Below, in pieces: positions 55,739 through 64,000 of a DNA stretch of 64,000 nucleotides (its first letter is position 1; each line of letters starts with the position of its first letter). Source of the stretch: Paraburkholderia sp. C35 (GTDB lineage: Bacteria; Pseudomonadota; Gammaproteobacteria; Burkholderiales; Burkholderiaceae). The DNA is taken from positions 42,211-106,210 of the forward strand of contig NZ_QBUY01000015.1 in NCBI RefSeq assembly GCF_003121405.1, in the 5' to 3' direction. A model generated the notes under the pieces. The model did no database searches, was not told the DNA's origin, and saw only the letters and a list, made by a program, of their open reading frames with translations. The position numbers and the translations under genes were made by a program.

Positions 55739-56269
55739 TTACTTCTTCTTCGTTTCTTTGAGGATCACAACCTCGTTGGCATAGCGCACGCCCTTGCCCT
55801 TATAGGGCTCCGGCGGACGATAGCCGCGCACTTCTGCAGCGACCTGGCCAACTTTCTGTTTGTCGATCCCCTTGATCACGATTTCGGTTTGCGACGGGGT
55901 TTCGGCCTTGACGCCTTCCGGCATCTGGTGCACCACGGGGTGCGAGAAACCCAGCGACAGGTTCAGCTTGTCGCCTTGCGCTTGCGCACGATAACCAACG
56001 CCAACCAGCGTCAGCTTGCGCTCGAAACCCTTGGTCACGCCTTGCACCATGTTCGCAACCAGTGCGCGCATCGTGCCCGACATCGCATTTGCTTCGCGGC
56101 TTTCGTCAACTGGCTCGAACTTCAGCGTGCCGTTGTCGTTCACCACTTTCACCAGGCGATTCGCGTTCTGCGAGATCGAACCCAGCGGGCCCTTGACGGT
56201 AATGCGCTCGTCGCTCAGGGCCACTTCTGCGCCTTGCAGCGCGATCGGGCTTTTACCTACTCGAGACAT
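55739..56269 (-). CDS. rplF: 50S ribosomal protein L6
   Basis: 176 residues, [20 protein letters not shown], with two related domains and the conserved C-terminal [14 protein letters not shown]. It lies near the factor-binding site. Between rpsH and rplR. Confidence 0.98.
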   Translation of the reverse strand: MSRVGKSPIALQGAEVALSDERITVKGPLGSISQNANRLVKVVNDNGTLKFEPVDESREANAMSGTMRALVANMVQGVTKGFERKLTLVGVGYRAQAQGDKLNLSLGFSHPVVHQMPEGVKAETPSQTEIVIKGIDKQKVGQVAAEVRGYRPPEPYKGKGVRYANEVVILKETKKK

Positions 56270-56288
56270 GTTTCTTCTCCCTTCGGCT

Positions 56289-56684
56289 TTAAGCGACGTA
56301 GCAGATGACTTCGCCGCCGACGCCAGTTGCGCGCGCCTTGCGATCAGTCATCACACCCTTCGGCGTCGAAACGATCGCAACGCCGAGGCCATTCATGACC
56401 TGCGGAATGTCGTTACGGCCGCGATACACACGCAGACCAGGCTTCGAAACGCGCTCGAGGCGCTCGATAACCGGACGGCCAGCGTAGTACTTCAACGCGA
56501 TGTTCAATTCCGACTTCGCACCTTCAGCCTTCACTGCGAAGTCGTCGATATAGCCTTCATCCTTCAGGACTTGCGCGATCGCAACCTTGACTTTCGACGA
56601 GGGCATCGTCACCGAAACCTTCTCAACCATCTGCGCATTGCGGATGCGAGTCAGCATATCGGCGATAGGATCACTCATGCTCAT
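56289..56684 (-). CDS. rpsH: 30S ribosomal protein S8
   Basis: 131 residues, [20 protein letters not shown], ending in [20 protein letters not shown]8 binds 16S rRNA early and in E. coli represses the spc operon. Between rpsN and rplF. Confidence 0.98.
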   Translation of the reverse strand: MSMSDPIADMLTRIRNAQMVEKVSVTMPSSKVKVAIAQVLKDEGYIDDFAVKAEGAKSELNIALKYYAGRPVIERLERVSKPGLRVYRGRNDIPQVMNGLGVAIVSTPKGVMTDRKARATGVGGEVICYVA

Positions 56685-56698
56685 TTACGTTTCTCCTA

Positions 56699-57004
56699 TT
56701 ACCAGCTCGCCTTGGTCAGGCCAGGGATCTCGCCACGGAACGCGATTTCACGAATCTTGTTACGCGCCAGCCCGAATTTACGGAACGTGCCACGCGGACG
56801 ACCAGTGATCGCGCAACGATTGCGCTTACGGGTCGGGTTCGAATTACGCGGCAGTTGCTGCAGCTCCAGACGAGCGGCATAGCGCTCCTCTTCCGACTTG
56901 CTTTGGTCGTCGATGACAGCCTTCAGCTCAGCACGCTTCGGTGCGAACTTGGCAGCCAGGCGCGCACGCTTCTTTTCACGTTCGATCAGTGCCAGTTTAG
57001 CCAC
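56699..57004 (-). CDS. rpsN: 30S ribosomal protein S14 (zinc-free form)
   Basis: 101 residues. The long form has [20 protein letters not shown] but lacks the CxxC pairs of the zinc form. Between rplE and rpsH in the spc operon. Confidence 0.98.
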   Translation of the reverse strand: MAKLALIEREKKRARLAAKFAPKRAELKAVIDDQSKSEEERYAARLELQQLPRNSNPTRKRNRCAITGRPRGTFRKFGLARNKIREIAFRGEIPGLTKASW

Positions 57005-57011
57005 GGTAACC

Positions 57012-57551
57012 TCAGTTTCTGAACGGGAACTTGAAGCTGGCGAGCAGTGCCTTTGCTTCGTCGTCAGTCTTCGCAGTCGTCGTGATGCTGATGTTCAGCC
57101 CACGCAGTGCGTCGATTTTGTCGTAGTCGATTTCGGGGAAAATGATCTGCTCTTTCACACCGATGTTGTAGTTGCCACGACCGTCGAATGCACGGCCCGA
57201 CACGCCACGGAAGTCACGCACACGCGGGAGCGCAACCGTCACGAAACGGTCCAGGAATTCGTACATTGCCTGGCCACGCAGCGTGACCATCGCACCGATC
57301 GGGTAACCCTGACGGATCTTGAAGCCCGCGATTGCCTTGCGTGCCTTCGTGATGACCGGCTTCTGGCCCGCGATCTTCGTCAGATCGCCAACGGCGTTCT
57401 CGATGATCTTCTTGTCAGCGACGGCTTCGCCAAGACCCATATTCAGGGTGATCTTGGTGATGCGCGGCACTTCCATAACGGACTTGTAACGGAACTTCTC
57501 GATCCGGCCGGGAACAACCTTCTCTTTATAAAATTCTTGCAAACGTGCCAT
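57012..57551 (-). CDS. rplE: 50S ribosomal protein L5
   Basis: 179 residues, [20 protein letters not shown], with [16 protein letters not shown] and [20 protein letters not shown]. It binds 5S rRNA and contacts P-site tRNA. Between rplX and rpsN. Confidence 0.98.
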   Translation of the reverse strand: MARLQEFYKEKVVPGRIEKFRYKSVMEVPRITKITLNMGLGEAVADKKIIENAVGDLTKIAGQKPVITKARKAIAGFKIRQGYPIGAMVTLRGQAMYEFLDRFVTVALPRVRDFRGVSGRAFDGRGNYNIGVKEQIIFPEIDYDKIDALRGLNISITTTAKTDDEAKALLASFKFPFRN

Positions 57552-57567
57552 TTTTTACTCCGCAGCG

Positions 57568-57873
57568 TCAGGCCAGCACAGCACCAGTCGTCTTCAGGAA
57601 ACGGACCTTCTTGTCTCCTTCGACCTTGATGCCGACACGCGACGGCTTGCCATTCGCGTCGACCAATGCGACGTTCGAAATCTGCAACGGCATTGCCTTC
57701 GCTTCCACGCCGCCCGTCGTACCCTTCATCGGGTTCGGCTTCACATGCTTCTTGGCGATATTGAGGCCTTCGACAGTCACGCGGTCTTCAGCAACAGCCA
57801 GCACGACTCCGCGCTTGCCCTTGTCCTTGCCGGTGATGACGATGACTTCGTCACCCTTGCGAATCTTGTTCAT
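57568..57873 (-). CDS. rplX: 50S ribosomal protein L24
   Basis: 101 residues, [20 protein letters not shown], a KOW domain, followed by [16 protein letters not shown]. It is an assembly initiator protein near the exit tunnel. It lies 9 bases after rplN. Confidence 0.98.
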   Translation of the reverse strand: MNKIRKGDEVIVITGKDKGKRGVVLAVAEDRVTVEGLNIAKKHVKPNPMKGTTGGVEAKAMPLQISNVALVDANGKPSRVGIKVEGDKKVRFLKTTGAVLA

Positions 57874-57882
57874 CTCGGCTCC

Positions 57883-58251
57883 TTACAGCACTTCCGGCGC
57901 GAGCGAAACGATCTTCATGAAGCGTTCGCTACGCAGCTCACGCGTGACCGGCCCAAAGATACGGGTGCCGATAGGCTCGAGCTTGGTATTCAAAAGCACG
58001 GCGGCGTTGCCGTCGAACTTGATCAGCGAGCCGTCTTGACGGCGAACACCCTTGGCGGTGCGAACCACCACGGCGTTATAGATTTCGCCTTTCTTCACGC
58101 GCCCGCGCGGCGTTGCCTCTTTGACAGTCACCTTGATGATGTCGCCGATGTTGGCATAACGACGCTTCGAGCCGCCGAGCACCTTGATGCACATGACTTC
58201 ACGTGCACCCGTGTTGTCGGCTACTTCAAGCCGAGTTTCGGTCTGGATCAT
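57883..58251 (-). CDS. rplN: 50S ribosomal protein L14
   Basis: 122 residues, [20 protein letters not shown], with the L14 signature near [20 protein letters not shown]. It is the first gene after the 293-base gap that separates the S10-like and spc-like parts of the cluster, and the candidate promoter in that gap would drive it. Confidence 0.98.
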   Translation of the reverse strand: MIQTETRLEVADNTGAREVMCIKVLGGSKRRYANIGDIIKVTVKEATPRGRVKKGEIYNAVVVRTAKGVRRQDGSLIKFDGNAAVLLNTKLEPIGTRIFGPVTRELRSERFMKIVSLAPEVL

Positions 58252-58462
58252 GGTTTATCTTTCCCAACTTAATCCGAACACACCACCATGATGCATTCGG
58301 TCAGTCTTGGTCCCGTCAGCCAATCGGCTGCTTGGGTATGAACAGCAGCGACGGCAAACGAAACCCGCCATCGCAATCCGGTGAATCTGTCGACTAGGAC
58401 TGGCGTCCCGGTCGCCTCCCCCACCTACGACTTCGCCCGCGATGGGGCTCCCACAAAGAGGG

Positions 58463-58499
58463 AAGACCGAGATTATAACAAATAATCTCGGTCTTGCAA
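58463..58499 (-). promoter_or_regulatory. Candidate spc promoter embedded in a 14-bp inverted repeat
   Basis: In the rpsQ-rplN gap, reading the minus strand, TTGCAA (58494-58499), a 16-base spacer and a perfect TATAAT (58472-58477). The same stretch is a perfect inverted repeat, AAGACCGAGATTAT and ATAATCTCGGTCTT around AACAA, with the -10 spanning arm and loop. The E. coli spc promoter lies at the same gene junction. The function of the repeat is unknown. Confidence 0.7.
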
Positions 58500-58544
58500 G
58501 CGAAATCTACTGCGATTTCAACTACTTCTTACAGCTCAGCTGCT

Positions 58545-58817
58545 TTAGATGATGCGAGCAGCTTCGATCAGGCGCGACACCGCCCAAGCCTTCGTCTTCG
58601 ACACCGGACGAGTTTCTTGGATTTCAACGAGGTCACCCTCGTTGTAGGTGTTCGCTTCATCGTGAGCGTGGTACTTCTTCGAACGTACGACGTACTTGCC
58701 GTAGATCGGGTGCTTCACGCGGTGCTCGACCAGCACGGTAACGGTCTTGTCCATCTTGTTGCTGACGACCTTGCCGACCAGCGTCCGCTTGAGCGAGGTT
58801 TTTACGCTATCGTTCAT
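58545..58817 (-). CDS. rpsQ: 30S ribosomal protein S17
   Basis: 90 residues, an OB-fold protein: [20 protein letters not shown], and [20 protein letters not shown]. It is the last gene of the S10 part of the cluster. Its start overlaps the rpmC stop (ATGA). Confidence 0.98.
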   Translation of the reverse strand: MNDSVKTSLKRTLVGKVVSNKMDKTVTVLVEHRVKHPIYGKYVVRSKKYHAHDEANTYNEGDLVEIQETRPVSKTKAWAVSRLIEAARII

Positions 58818-59008
58818 TTCTGGTTCGCCTTCTCAGTCAGGACGGTCCGCACACGTGCGATGTCGCGACGAACCTTCTTCAGCTGGCTCGTGTTCGTGAG
58901 CTGCTGGGTCGCGAGTTGCATGCGCAGGCCGAATTGCGCCTTCAACAGGTCCGACAGCTCCTTGTTGAGCGCGGCCTGATCTTTCTGGTGAAGTTCGGAT
59001 GCCTTCAT
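58814..59008 (-). CDS. rpmC: 50S ribosomal protein L29
   Basis: 64 residues, [20 protein letters not shown], a helical hairpin ending in [15 protein letters not shown]29 sits at the tunnel exit where SRP and trigger factor dock. A Met one codon upstream is an equal start. Between rplP and rpsQ. Confidence 0.97.
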   Translation of the reverse strand: MKASELHQKDQAALNKELSDLLKAQFGLRMQLATQQLTNTSQLKKVRRDIARVRTVLTEKANQK

Positions 59009-59018
59009 CATTCACTCC

Positions 59019-59435
59019 TTAGGCGCCGAGCTGGCGAACCATGAACGTCGTCTTCAGCGGCAGCTTTGCTGCAGCCAGACGGAACGCTTCACGTGCCAGT
59101 TCTTCGGTCACACCGTCCATTTCGTACAGCATCTTGCCCGGTTGAATCTCGGCGACGTAGTACTCAGGGTTACCCTTACCGTTACCCATCCGTACTTCAG
59201 CCGGCTTTTGCGAGATCGGCTTGTCCGGGAAAATGCGAATCCAGATGCGGCCGCCGCGCTTGATGTGACGCGTCATTGCACGACGCGCTGCTTCAATCTG
59301 ACGCGCGGTCAGGCGGCCGCGACCGATAGCCTTCAGACCGTACTCACCGAACGACACCGCGTTACCACGCGTTGCGACGCCAGTGTTACGACCCTTCTGC
59401 TCTTTGCGATACTTCCTGCGTTTCGGTTGCAGCAT
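59019..59435 (-). CDS. rplP: 50S ribosomal protein L16
   Basis: 138 residues, [20 protein letters not shown], with [20 protein letters not shown] and [14 protein letters not shown]. It helps form the A-site region of the 50S subunit. It lies 2 bases after rpsC. Confidence 0.98.
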   Translation of the reverse strand: MLQPKRRKYRKEQKGRNTGVATRGNAVSFGEYGLKAIGRGRLTARQIEAARRAMTRHIKRGGRIWIRIFPDKPISQKPAEVRMGNGKGNPEYYVAEIQPGKMLYEMDGVTEELAREAFRLAAAKLPLKTTFMVRQLGA

Positions 59436-59437
59436 CG

Positions 59438-60232
59438 TTATTCTCCAGTCTTACCGTCGCCGGCACCGCCACGGCGCGGAGCACCACGGCGAGCACCTGC
59501 CGGTGCACCTTCACCATCGCGACGCGGGCGGCGATCGCCCGGACGTGCGTTGCGGCGCGGACGCTTTTCTTCGGCGACTTCTTCAACCACCGGAGCGTCA
59601 TTGCGGCCGAGCGTGTCGCCCTTGTAGACCCACACCTTCACACCGATGATGCCGTACGTCGTCTTCGCTTCCGAAGTTGCGTAGTCGATATCAGCACGCA
59701 GCGTATGAAGCGGCACGCGACCCTCGCGATACCATTCCGTACGAGCGATTTCGATACCGTTCAGACGGCCTGCGCTCATGATCTTGATGCCTTGAGCACC
59801 CAGACGCATTGCGTTTTGCATCGCACGCTTCATCGCGCGGCGGAACATGATGCGACGCTCGAGCTGTTGCGTGATCGAATCAGCGATCAGCTGCGCATCC
59901 GTTTCCGGCTTGCGGATTTCTTCGATGTTGACGTGAACCGGGACGCCCATGCGCTTTTGCAGCTCGGCCTTCAGCAGTTCAATGTCTTCACCCTTCTTGC
60001 CGATCACGACACCCGGACGCGAGCTGAAAATCGTGATACGTGCGTTCTTTGCAGGACGCTCGATCACGACGCGGCCGACGGACGCGTTCTTCAGCTTCTT
60101 CTTCAGGTATTCACGAACACCGATGTCTTCCTGCAACATCGCCGCGAAATTGTTGTTGTTCGCGTACCAACGCGAAGCCCAATTGCGGCTGACGGCCAAA
60201 CGGAAGCCAGTCGGATGAATTTTCTGTCCCAT
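59438..60232 (-). CDS. rpsC: 30S ribosomal protein S3
   Basis: 264 residues, [20 protein letters not shown], with the KH domain ([20 protein letters not shown]) and the C-terminal domain ([20 protein letters not shown], then [13 protein letters not shown]). A long basic tail rich in Arg, Gly and Ala (about residues 215-264) extends past the E. coli protein. Between rplV and rplP. Confidence 0.98.
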   Translation of the reverse strand: MGQKIHPTGFRLAVSRNWASRWYANNNNFAAMLQEDIGVREYLKKKLKNASVGRVVIERPAKNARITIFSSRPGVVIGKKGEDIELLKAELQKRMGVPVHVNIEEIRKPETDAQLIADSITQQLERRIMFRRAMKRAMQNAMRLGAQGIKIMSAGRLNGIEIARTEWYREGRVPLHTLRADIDYATSEAKTTYGIIGVKVWVYKGDTLGRNDAPVVEEVAEEKRPRRNARPGDRRPRRDGEGAPAGARRGAPRRGGAGDGKTGE

Positions 60233-60243
60233 CGTATGGCTCC

Positions 60244-60573
60244 TTAATTCCCGACCGTCACAGTGATGTGACAGGATTGCTTCTCGATGCGGTTACCGCG
60301 ACCCTTAGCGCGTGCGGTAAAACGCTTCAGCGAAGCAGCCTTGTCGACGTAGATGCTCTTGATCTTGAGCTCGTCGATGTCGGCACCTTCGTTGTGCTCC
60401 GCATTCGCGATCGCAGACAGCACGACCTTCTTAACGATACCCGCCGCCTTCTTCGGCGAGAACGTCAGAACGTTCAGCGCCTTGTCGACCGGCAAACCAC
60501 GAATCTGGTCAGCCACAAGGCGCGTCTTCTGCGCCGAGATGCGGGCACCGCGATGAATTGCTTTCACTTCCAT
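60244..60573 (-). CDS. rplV: 50S ribosomal protein L22
   Basis: 109 residues, [20 protein letters not shown], ending in [20 protein letters not shown] and VTVGN. Its beta hairpin lines the exit tunnel. Between rpsS and rpsC. Confidence 0.98.
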
Positions 60574-60585
60574 CTTGATTGCCCC

Positions 60586-60861
60586 TTATTTCTTGGCCTT
60601 CTTGTCGGCCGCGTGACCCTTGAACGTACGGGTCAGTGCGAACTCGCCAAGCTTGTGGCCGACCATGTTTTCCGTGACATACACCGGAACGTGTTGACGG
60701 CCGTTATGAACAGCGATCGTCAGACCGATGAAGTCCGGCAGAATCGTCGAGCGACGCGACCAGGTCTTGATTGGCTTCTTGTCGCGCGATGCTGCAGCCG
60801 CCTCAACTTTCTTCAGCAAATGGGCGTCGCAGAACGGACCTTTTTTAATAGAACGTGCCAT
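60586..60861 (-). CDS. rpsS: 30S ribosomal protein S19
   Basis: 91 residues, [20 protein letters not shown], with [20 protein letters not shown] and [18 protein letters not shown]. It is in the 30S head with S13. Between rplB and rplV. Confidence 0.98.
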   Translation of the reverse strand: MARSIKKGPFCDAHLLKKVEAAAASRDKKPIKTWSRRSTILPDFIGLTIAVHNGRQHVPVYVTENMVGHKLGEFALTRTFKGHAADKKAKK

Positions 60862-60871
60862 TGCCTACTCC

Positions 60872-61699
60872 TTAACGCTTGTGACGGCGCTGGACGATCA
60901 TGCTCGTCGTGCGCTTGTTGCTACGGGTGCGATAACCCTTCGTCGGCGTGCCCCACGGGCTCACCGGATCGCGACCTGCAGCCGTCTTGCCTTCACCACC
61001 ACCGTGCGGGTGATCGACCGGGTTCATAACAACGCCACGCACCGTCGGGCGGATACCGCGCCAGCGGTTCGCGCCAGCCTTACCGATTTGACGGAGGCTA
61101 TGCTCTTCGTTGCCCACTTCACCGATCGTCGCGCGGCACTCGACGTGAACGCGGCGGATTTCGCCCGAACGCAGACGGACCTGTGCGTACATGCCTTCGC
61201 GAGCCAGCAGCATTGCCGACGTACCAGCCGAACGCGCCATTTGCGCGCCCTTGCCCGGCAGCATCTCGATGCAGTGAATCGTCGTACCAACCGGGATGTT
61301 GCGGATCGGCAGCGTATTGCCTGCGCGGATCGGAGCTTCCGAACCCGACATCAACTGCGTGCCAACTGCCACACCCTTCGGAGCGATGATGTAGCGACGT
61401 TCGCCGTCTGCGTACAGCACCAGCGCGATGTTCGCGCTACGGTTCGGGTCGTACTCGAGACGTTCGACCTTTGCCGGAATGCCGTCCTTGGTGCGACGGA
61501 AGTCGACCATACGGTAGTGATGCTTGTGACCACCGCCCTTATGGCGCGTGGTGATGTGACCGTTGTTATTACGGCCAGCGGTCGAGCTCTGCGAGTCGAG
61601 CAGCGGTGCGTACGGCTTGCCCTTGTGCAGATCCTTGTTGACCACCTTGACCATCGCGCGGCGACCCGGCGAAGTCGGCTTAACTTTCACGATTGCCAT
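60872..61699 (-). CDS. rplB: 50S ribosomal protein L2
   Basis: 275 residues, [20 protein letters not shown], with the OB and SH3-like domains and the conserved [15 protein letters not shown] loop near the peptidyl transferase centre. Between rplW and rpsS, with a 2-base gap from rplW. Confidence 0.98.
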   Translation of the reverse strand: MAIVKVKPTSPGRRAMVKVVNKDLHKGKPYAPLLDSQSSTAGRNNNGHITTRHKGGGHKHHYRMVDFRRTKDGIPAKVERLEYDPNRSANIALVLYADGERRYIIAPKGVAVGTQLMSGSEAPIRAGNTLPIRNIPVGTTIHCIEMLPGKGAQMARSAGTSAMLLAREGMYAQVRLRSGEIRRVHVECRATIGEVGNEEHSLRQIGKAGANRWRGIRPTVRGVVMNPVDHPHGGGEGKTAAGRDPVSPWGTPTKGYRTRSNKRTTSMIVQRRHKR

Positions 61700-61701
61700 G
61701 A

Positions 61702-62016
61702 TTACTTGGCCTCCGCTTCAAAGTTGATTTCCTGGCCCGGCTTCAAGCAGACGTACGCCTTCTTCACGTCCTTGCGCTTGCCCATGAAACGACCAAAGCG
61801 CTTGGCTTTGCCCTTTTGGACCAGCACGTTGACGGAATTGACTTCCACCTTGAACAGCAGCTCGACAGCAGCCTTCACTTCCTGCTTCGTAGCGTCCGGC
61901 GCAACTTCGAACACGACTTGCTCGTTCTTGTCAGCTACCAGGGTCGCCTTTTCGGAGATCACCGGCGCGAGCAGAACTTGCATCAAACGATGATCGTTTT
62001 TGCGAACTTCGCTCAT
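61702..62016 (-). CDS. rplW: 50S ribosomal protein L23
   Basis: 104 residues, with [20 protein letters not shown] and [20 protein letters not shown]. It docks trigger factor and SRP at the tunnel exit. Its ATG overlaps the rplD stop by four bases. Confidence 0.98.
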   Translation of the reverse strand: MSEVRKNDHRLMQVLLAPVISEKATLVADKNEQVVFEVAPDATKQEVKAAVELLFKVEVNSVNVLVQKGKAKRFGRFMGKRKDVKKAYVCLKPGQEINFEAEAK

Positions 62017-62633
62017 GACAGCAACTCCTCGATCTGGGCGACCGCAGCCTTCGTGATCAGCACTTTCTTGAAGTAGATCAGCGACAGCGGGTCGGCATAA
62101 CGCGGCTCGACAACTGCCACGTGGGCCAGGTTGCGCGACGCGAGGTACAGGTTTTCGTCAACCGTGTCCGTGATGACCAGAACGGAGTCGAGACCCATTG
62201 CCTTGAACTTTTCGGCCAGCAGCTTCGTCTTCGGCGCTTCGAGCGTGAGCTCGTCGACAACCGAGATGCGGCCTTCGCGGGCCAGCTGCGAGAAGATCGA
62301 GCAGAGACCTGCGCGATGCATCTTCTTGTTGACCTTGTGCGAGAAATTTTCTTCCGGCGAATTCGGGAAGATGCGACCACCGCCGCGCCACAACGGGCTC
62401 GACGACATACCGGCACGAGCACGGCCCGTACCCTTCTGACGCCACGGTTTCTTGGTGGTGTGCTTAACCTGCTCACGATCCTTCTGAGCGCGGTTGCCGC
62501 TACGTGCATTCGCTTGATAAGCGACGACGATCTGGTGGATCAGGGCTTCGTTGTAGTCACGACCGAACACGACGTCCGATGCGTTGACTGCTGCGCCTTC
62601 CTGACCGTTGGCATTCAGGAGCTTAAGTTCCAT
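62013..62633 (-). CDS. rplD: 50S ribosomal protein L4
   Basis: 206 residues. The extended loop [20 protein letters not shown], then [10 protein letters not shown], reaches the exit tunnel. In E. coli L4 also represses the S10 operon. Its ATG shares a base with the rplC stop (TAATG). Confidence 0.98.
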   Translation of the reverse strand: MELKLLNANGQEGAAVNASDVVFGRDYNEALIHQIVVAYQANARSGNRAQKDREQVKHTTKKPWRQKGTGRARAGMSSSPLWRGGGRIFPNSPEENFSHKVNKKMHRAGLCSIFSQLAREGRISVVDELTLEAPKTKLLAEKFKAMGLDSVLVITDTVDENLYLASRNLAHVAVVEPRYADPLSLIYFKKVLITKAAVAQIEELLS

Positions 62634-63292
62634 TATTTCGCTCCTTTCACGGCACGCGTCTTGACAGCCGGCGTCACGAACACCTTGCCGCCCTTCGCAC
62701 CCGGAACAGCACCCTTGACCAGCAGCAACTTGCGGTCTGCGTCGATACGTGCGATTTCGAGGTTTTGCACGGTAACGGTCTCGTCACCCATGTGACCCGT
62801 CATGCGTTTACCCGGGAAAACACGACCCGGATCCTGCGCCATACCGATCGAACCCGGCACGTTGTGCGAACGCGAGTTGCCGTGCGATGCACGACCCGAT
62901 GCGAAGTTGTAACGCTTGATGGTACCGGCGTAGCCCTTACCGATCGAGGTGCCTTGCACGTCAACCTTTTGGCCTACTTCGAAGAGATCCACACCGACCA
63001 CAGCGCCATTCGACAGTTCGGCGGCCTTAGCGGCGTCGATCTGGAATTCCTTGAGGATTTCACCGGCTTGAACACCGGCTTTGGCGAGATGACCTGCCAG
63101 CGGCTTCGTCACACGCGATGCACGGCGCGTACCGAAGGTAACCTGAACGGCCGTGTAGCCGTCGGTTTCAACAGTCTTGATCTGCGTCACGCGGTTGTCG
63201 GACACGTCCAGCACGGTGACGGGAATCGAATCCCCTTCAGCCGTGAAGATACGGGTCATGCCAACCTTGCGACCTACGAGTCCAAGGCTCAT
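62633..63292 (-). CDS. rplC: 50S ribosomal protein L3
   Basis: 219 residues from the ATG at 63292, [20 protein letters not shown], with [20 protein letters not shown] as the central loop near the peptidyl transferase centre. GGAG precedes this ATG, which decides it over the ATG four codons upstream. A 189-base gap with a promoter-like element separates it from rpsJ. Confidence 0.98.
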   Translation of the reverse strand: MSLGLVGRKVGMTRIFTAEGDSIPVTVLDVSDNRVTQIKTVETDGYTAVQVTFGTRRASRVTKPLAGHLAKAGVQAGEILKEFQIDAAKAAELSNGAVVGVDLFEVGQKVDVQGTSIGKGYAGTIKRYNFASGRASHGNSRSHNVPGSIGMAQDPGRVFPGKRMTGHMGDETVTVQNLEIARIDADRKLLLVKGAVPGAKGGKVFVTPAVKTRAVKGAK

Positions 63293-63390
63293 CGTTTTCT
63301 CCATTCCCGACTGCGATTGGTCGGGGCTAATTTACAAAAATGCCGCACGCTTCAGAGGCGAAACGCACCGGCTTTTTTACGCGAATGCGC

Positions 63391-63431
63391 GAAAAGCCTA
63401 CGATTATAACGAGGCTTTTCGTTTTCCGCAA
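63391..63431 (-). promoter_or_regulatory. Promoter-like element in an inverted repeat between rpsJ and rplC
   Basis: On the minus strand TTGCGG (63426-63431), a 17-base spacer and a perfect TATAAT (63403-63408). The -10 lies in the loop of a perfect 9-bp inverted repeat, GAAAAGCCT (63391-63399) and AGGCTTTTC (63412-63420). It would give rplC and the genes after it their own start site. Confidence 0.6.
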
Positions 63432-63445
63432 GCAATCAAAGACTT

Positions 63446-63473
63446 AGCGGTATCCGACGACTCTGATACCGCT
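63446..63473 (-). repeat. Perfect 9-bp inverted repeat just after rpsJ
   Basis: AGCGGTATC and GATACCGCT around a 10-base loop, eight bases after the rpsJ stop codon. There is no clear T run, so a processing or attenuation role is as likely as termination. Confidence 0.65.
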
Positions 63474-63481
63474 GGAAACCT

Positions 63482-63793
63482 TTACTGCAGCTTGATTTCG
63501 ACGTCCACGCCAGCCGGCAGATCCAGCTTCATCAGTGCGTCGACGGTCTTGTCCGTCGGGTCGACGATGTCCATCAGGCGTTGGTGCGTGCGGATTTCGA
63601 GCTGGTCGCGCGACGTCTTGTTGACGTGCGGCGAACGCAGGATGTCGAAACGCTGAATGCGCGTGGGCAGGGGAACCGGGCCACGAACGATTGCGCCAGT
63701 CCGCTTTGCCGTGTCGACGATCTCAGCTGCCGATTGATCGATCAGACGATAGTCGAAAGCCTTCAGGCGAATGCGGATTTTCTGGTTTTGCAT
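63482..63793 (-). CDS. rpsJ: 30S ribosomal protein S10 (NusE)
   Basis: 103 residues, [20 protein letters not shown], with [20 protein letters not shown] and the end GVDVEIKLQ. It is a 30S head protein and, as NusE, part of transcription antitermination with NusB and NusG. I used the inner ATG at 63793, the family start. It follows tuf. Confidence 0.98.
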   Translation of the reverse strand: MQNQKIRIRLKAFDYRLIDQSAAEIVDTAKRTGAIVRGPVPLPTRIQRFDILRSPHVNKTSRDQLEIRTHQRLMDIVDPTDKTVDALMKLDLPAGVDVEIKLQ

Positions 63794-63850
63794 GACGAAT
63801 TCCTTGGAAAGAGCGAGGCGATGTTGCACCGCCGATTAGAAAAGAACGTA

Positions 63851-63885
63851 GGTCCGGGCGCTCGCGGAGAGCGTGCGCCCGGACC
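63851..63885 (-). terminator. Strong hairpin after tuf
   Basis: GGTCCGGGCG and CGCCCGGACC, a perfect 10-bp stem with a 15-base loop. On the minus strand it is followed by TACGTTCTTTTC, a partial T run. It lies between the tuf stop (63920) and rpsJ, so it is a terminator or attenuator at that junction. Confidence 0.7.
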
Positions 63886-63919
63886 CGGGCACTGCATACT
63901 GCTACAGCAATCTTCGATT

Positions 63920-64000
63920 TTACTCGATGATCTTTGCAACGACACCTGCGCCGACGGTACGGCCACCTTCGCGGATTGCGAAGCGCAGACCTTCTTCTGG
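63920..64000 (-). CDS. tuf: Elongation factor Tu, C-terminal end (cut by window edge)
   Basis: The last 26 codons of a minus-strand gene, PEEGLRFAIREGGRTVGAGV then VAKIIE and TAA. This is the invariant C-terminus of EF-Tu, which brings aminoacyl-tRNA to the ribosome. Its place just upstream of rpsJ fits the str-S10 junction (rpsL-rpsG-fusA-tuf-rpsJ). Most of the gene lies outside the window. Confidence 0.97.
   Translation of the reverse strand, partial: PEEGLRFAIREGGRTVGAGVVAKIIE

Overview
The window is a 64 kb piece of a high-GC Betaproteobacterium, almost certainly a Burkholderiaceae main chromosome (Burkholderia / Paraburkholderia / Caballeronia type). The evidence is gene content and order: tuf-rpsJ...rplQ followed by cutA-dsbD and hemB, pilM-N-O-P-Q-aroK-aroB-dgt-gltB-gltD next to a divergent ponA/mrcA-cyaY-lysA, and protein sequences typical of that family. 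No taxonomic search was possible, so the genus is inference. No tRNA, rRNA, CRISPR array, prophage or intact insertion sequence was seen.

Layout. 1-2.8 kb: thiamin thiazole operon (thiO-thiS-thiG-thiE, minus strand) behind a clear TPP riboswitch. 3-5.6 kb: a half-size ABC exporter and a translationally coupled short-chain dehydrogenase whose catalytic Tyr is Thr. 5.8-12.6 kb: an accessory-looking island with two small exported proteins, two paralogous OmpR-type response regulators, one sensor kinase, and between the regulators a four-gene minus-strand operon that ends in an orphan flagellar L-ring gene (flgH). 12.6-17.2 kb: a Tat-exported phosphatase-like lipoprotein lacking its nucleophilic Cys, an MFS transporter coupled to a D-amino-acid dehydrogenase, and thpR. 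17.3-24.6 kb: gltBD and a domesticated-looking REP-type (Y1) transposase relative. 24.8-29.4 kb: a broken ompW, a DUF883 protein, dgt, aroB and aroK. 29.5-33.6 kb: type IV pilus assembly genes with a fused pilO-pilP and a pilM interrupted by a stop codon. 33.9-40.1 kb: mrcA, cyaY, lptM, lysA and the periplasmic methionine sulfoxide reductase pair msrPQ. 40.3-49 kb: System II cytochrome c maturation (ccsB, resB), cytochrome c4, engB, hemB, dsbD and cutA. 49-64 kb: the S10-spc-alpha ribosomal protein supercluster read right to left from tuf to rplQ.

How the parts work together. The cytochrome block (CcsB/ResB haem delivery and ligation, DsbD reductant for apocytochrome cysteines, HemB for haem precursor, cytochrome c4 as product) is a coherent functional neighbourhood. 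The pil-aro-glt block is a conserved proteobacterial order but carries lesions here: pilM and ompW are each interrupted by one in-frame TAG, which may mean recent decay, assembly error or, less likely, amber readthrough. The ribosomal cluster carries internal hairpin structures with -10-like boxes at the rpsJ/rplC, rpsQ/rplN and rpoA/rplQ junctions.

The items most worth following are the orphan flgH operon between paralogous regulators, the two amber-interrupted genes, the PilO-PilP fusion, three enzymes or enzyme relatives that have lost key catalytic residues (phosphatase Cys to Ser, SDR Tyr to Thr, transposase HUH to AVQ), and the hairpin-embedded promoter-like sequences in the ribosomal operons.
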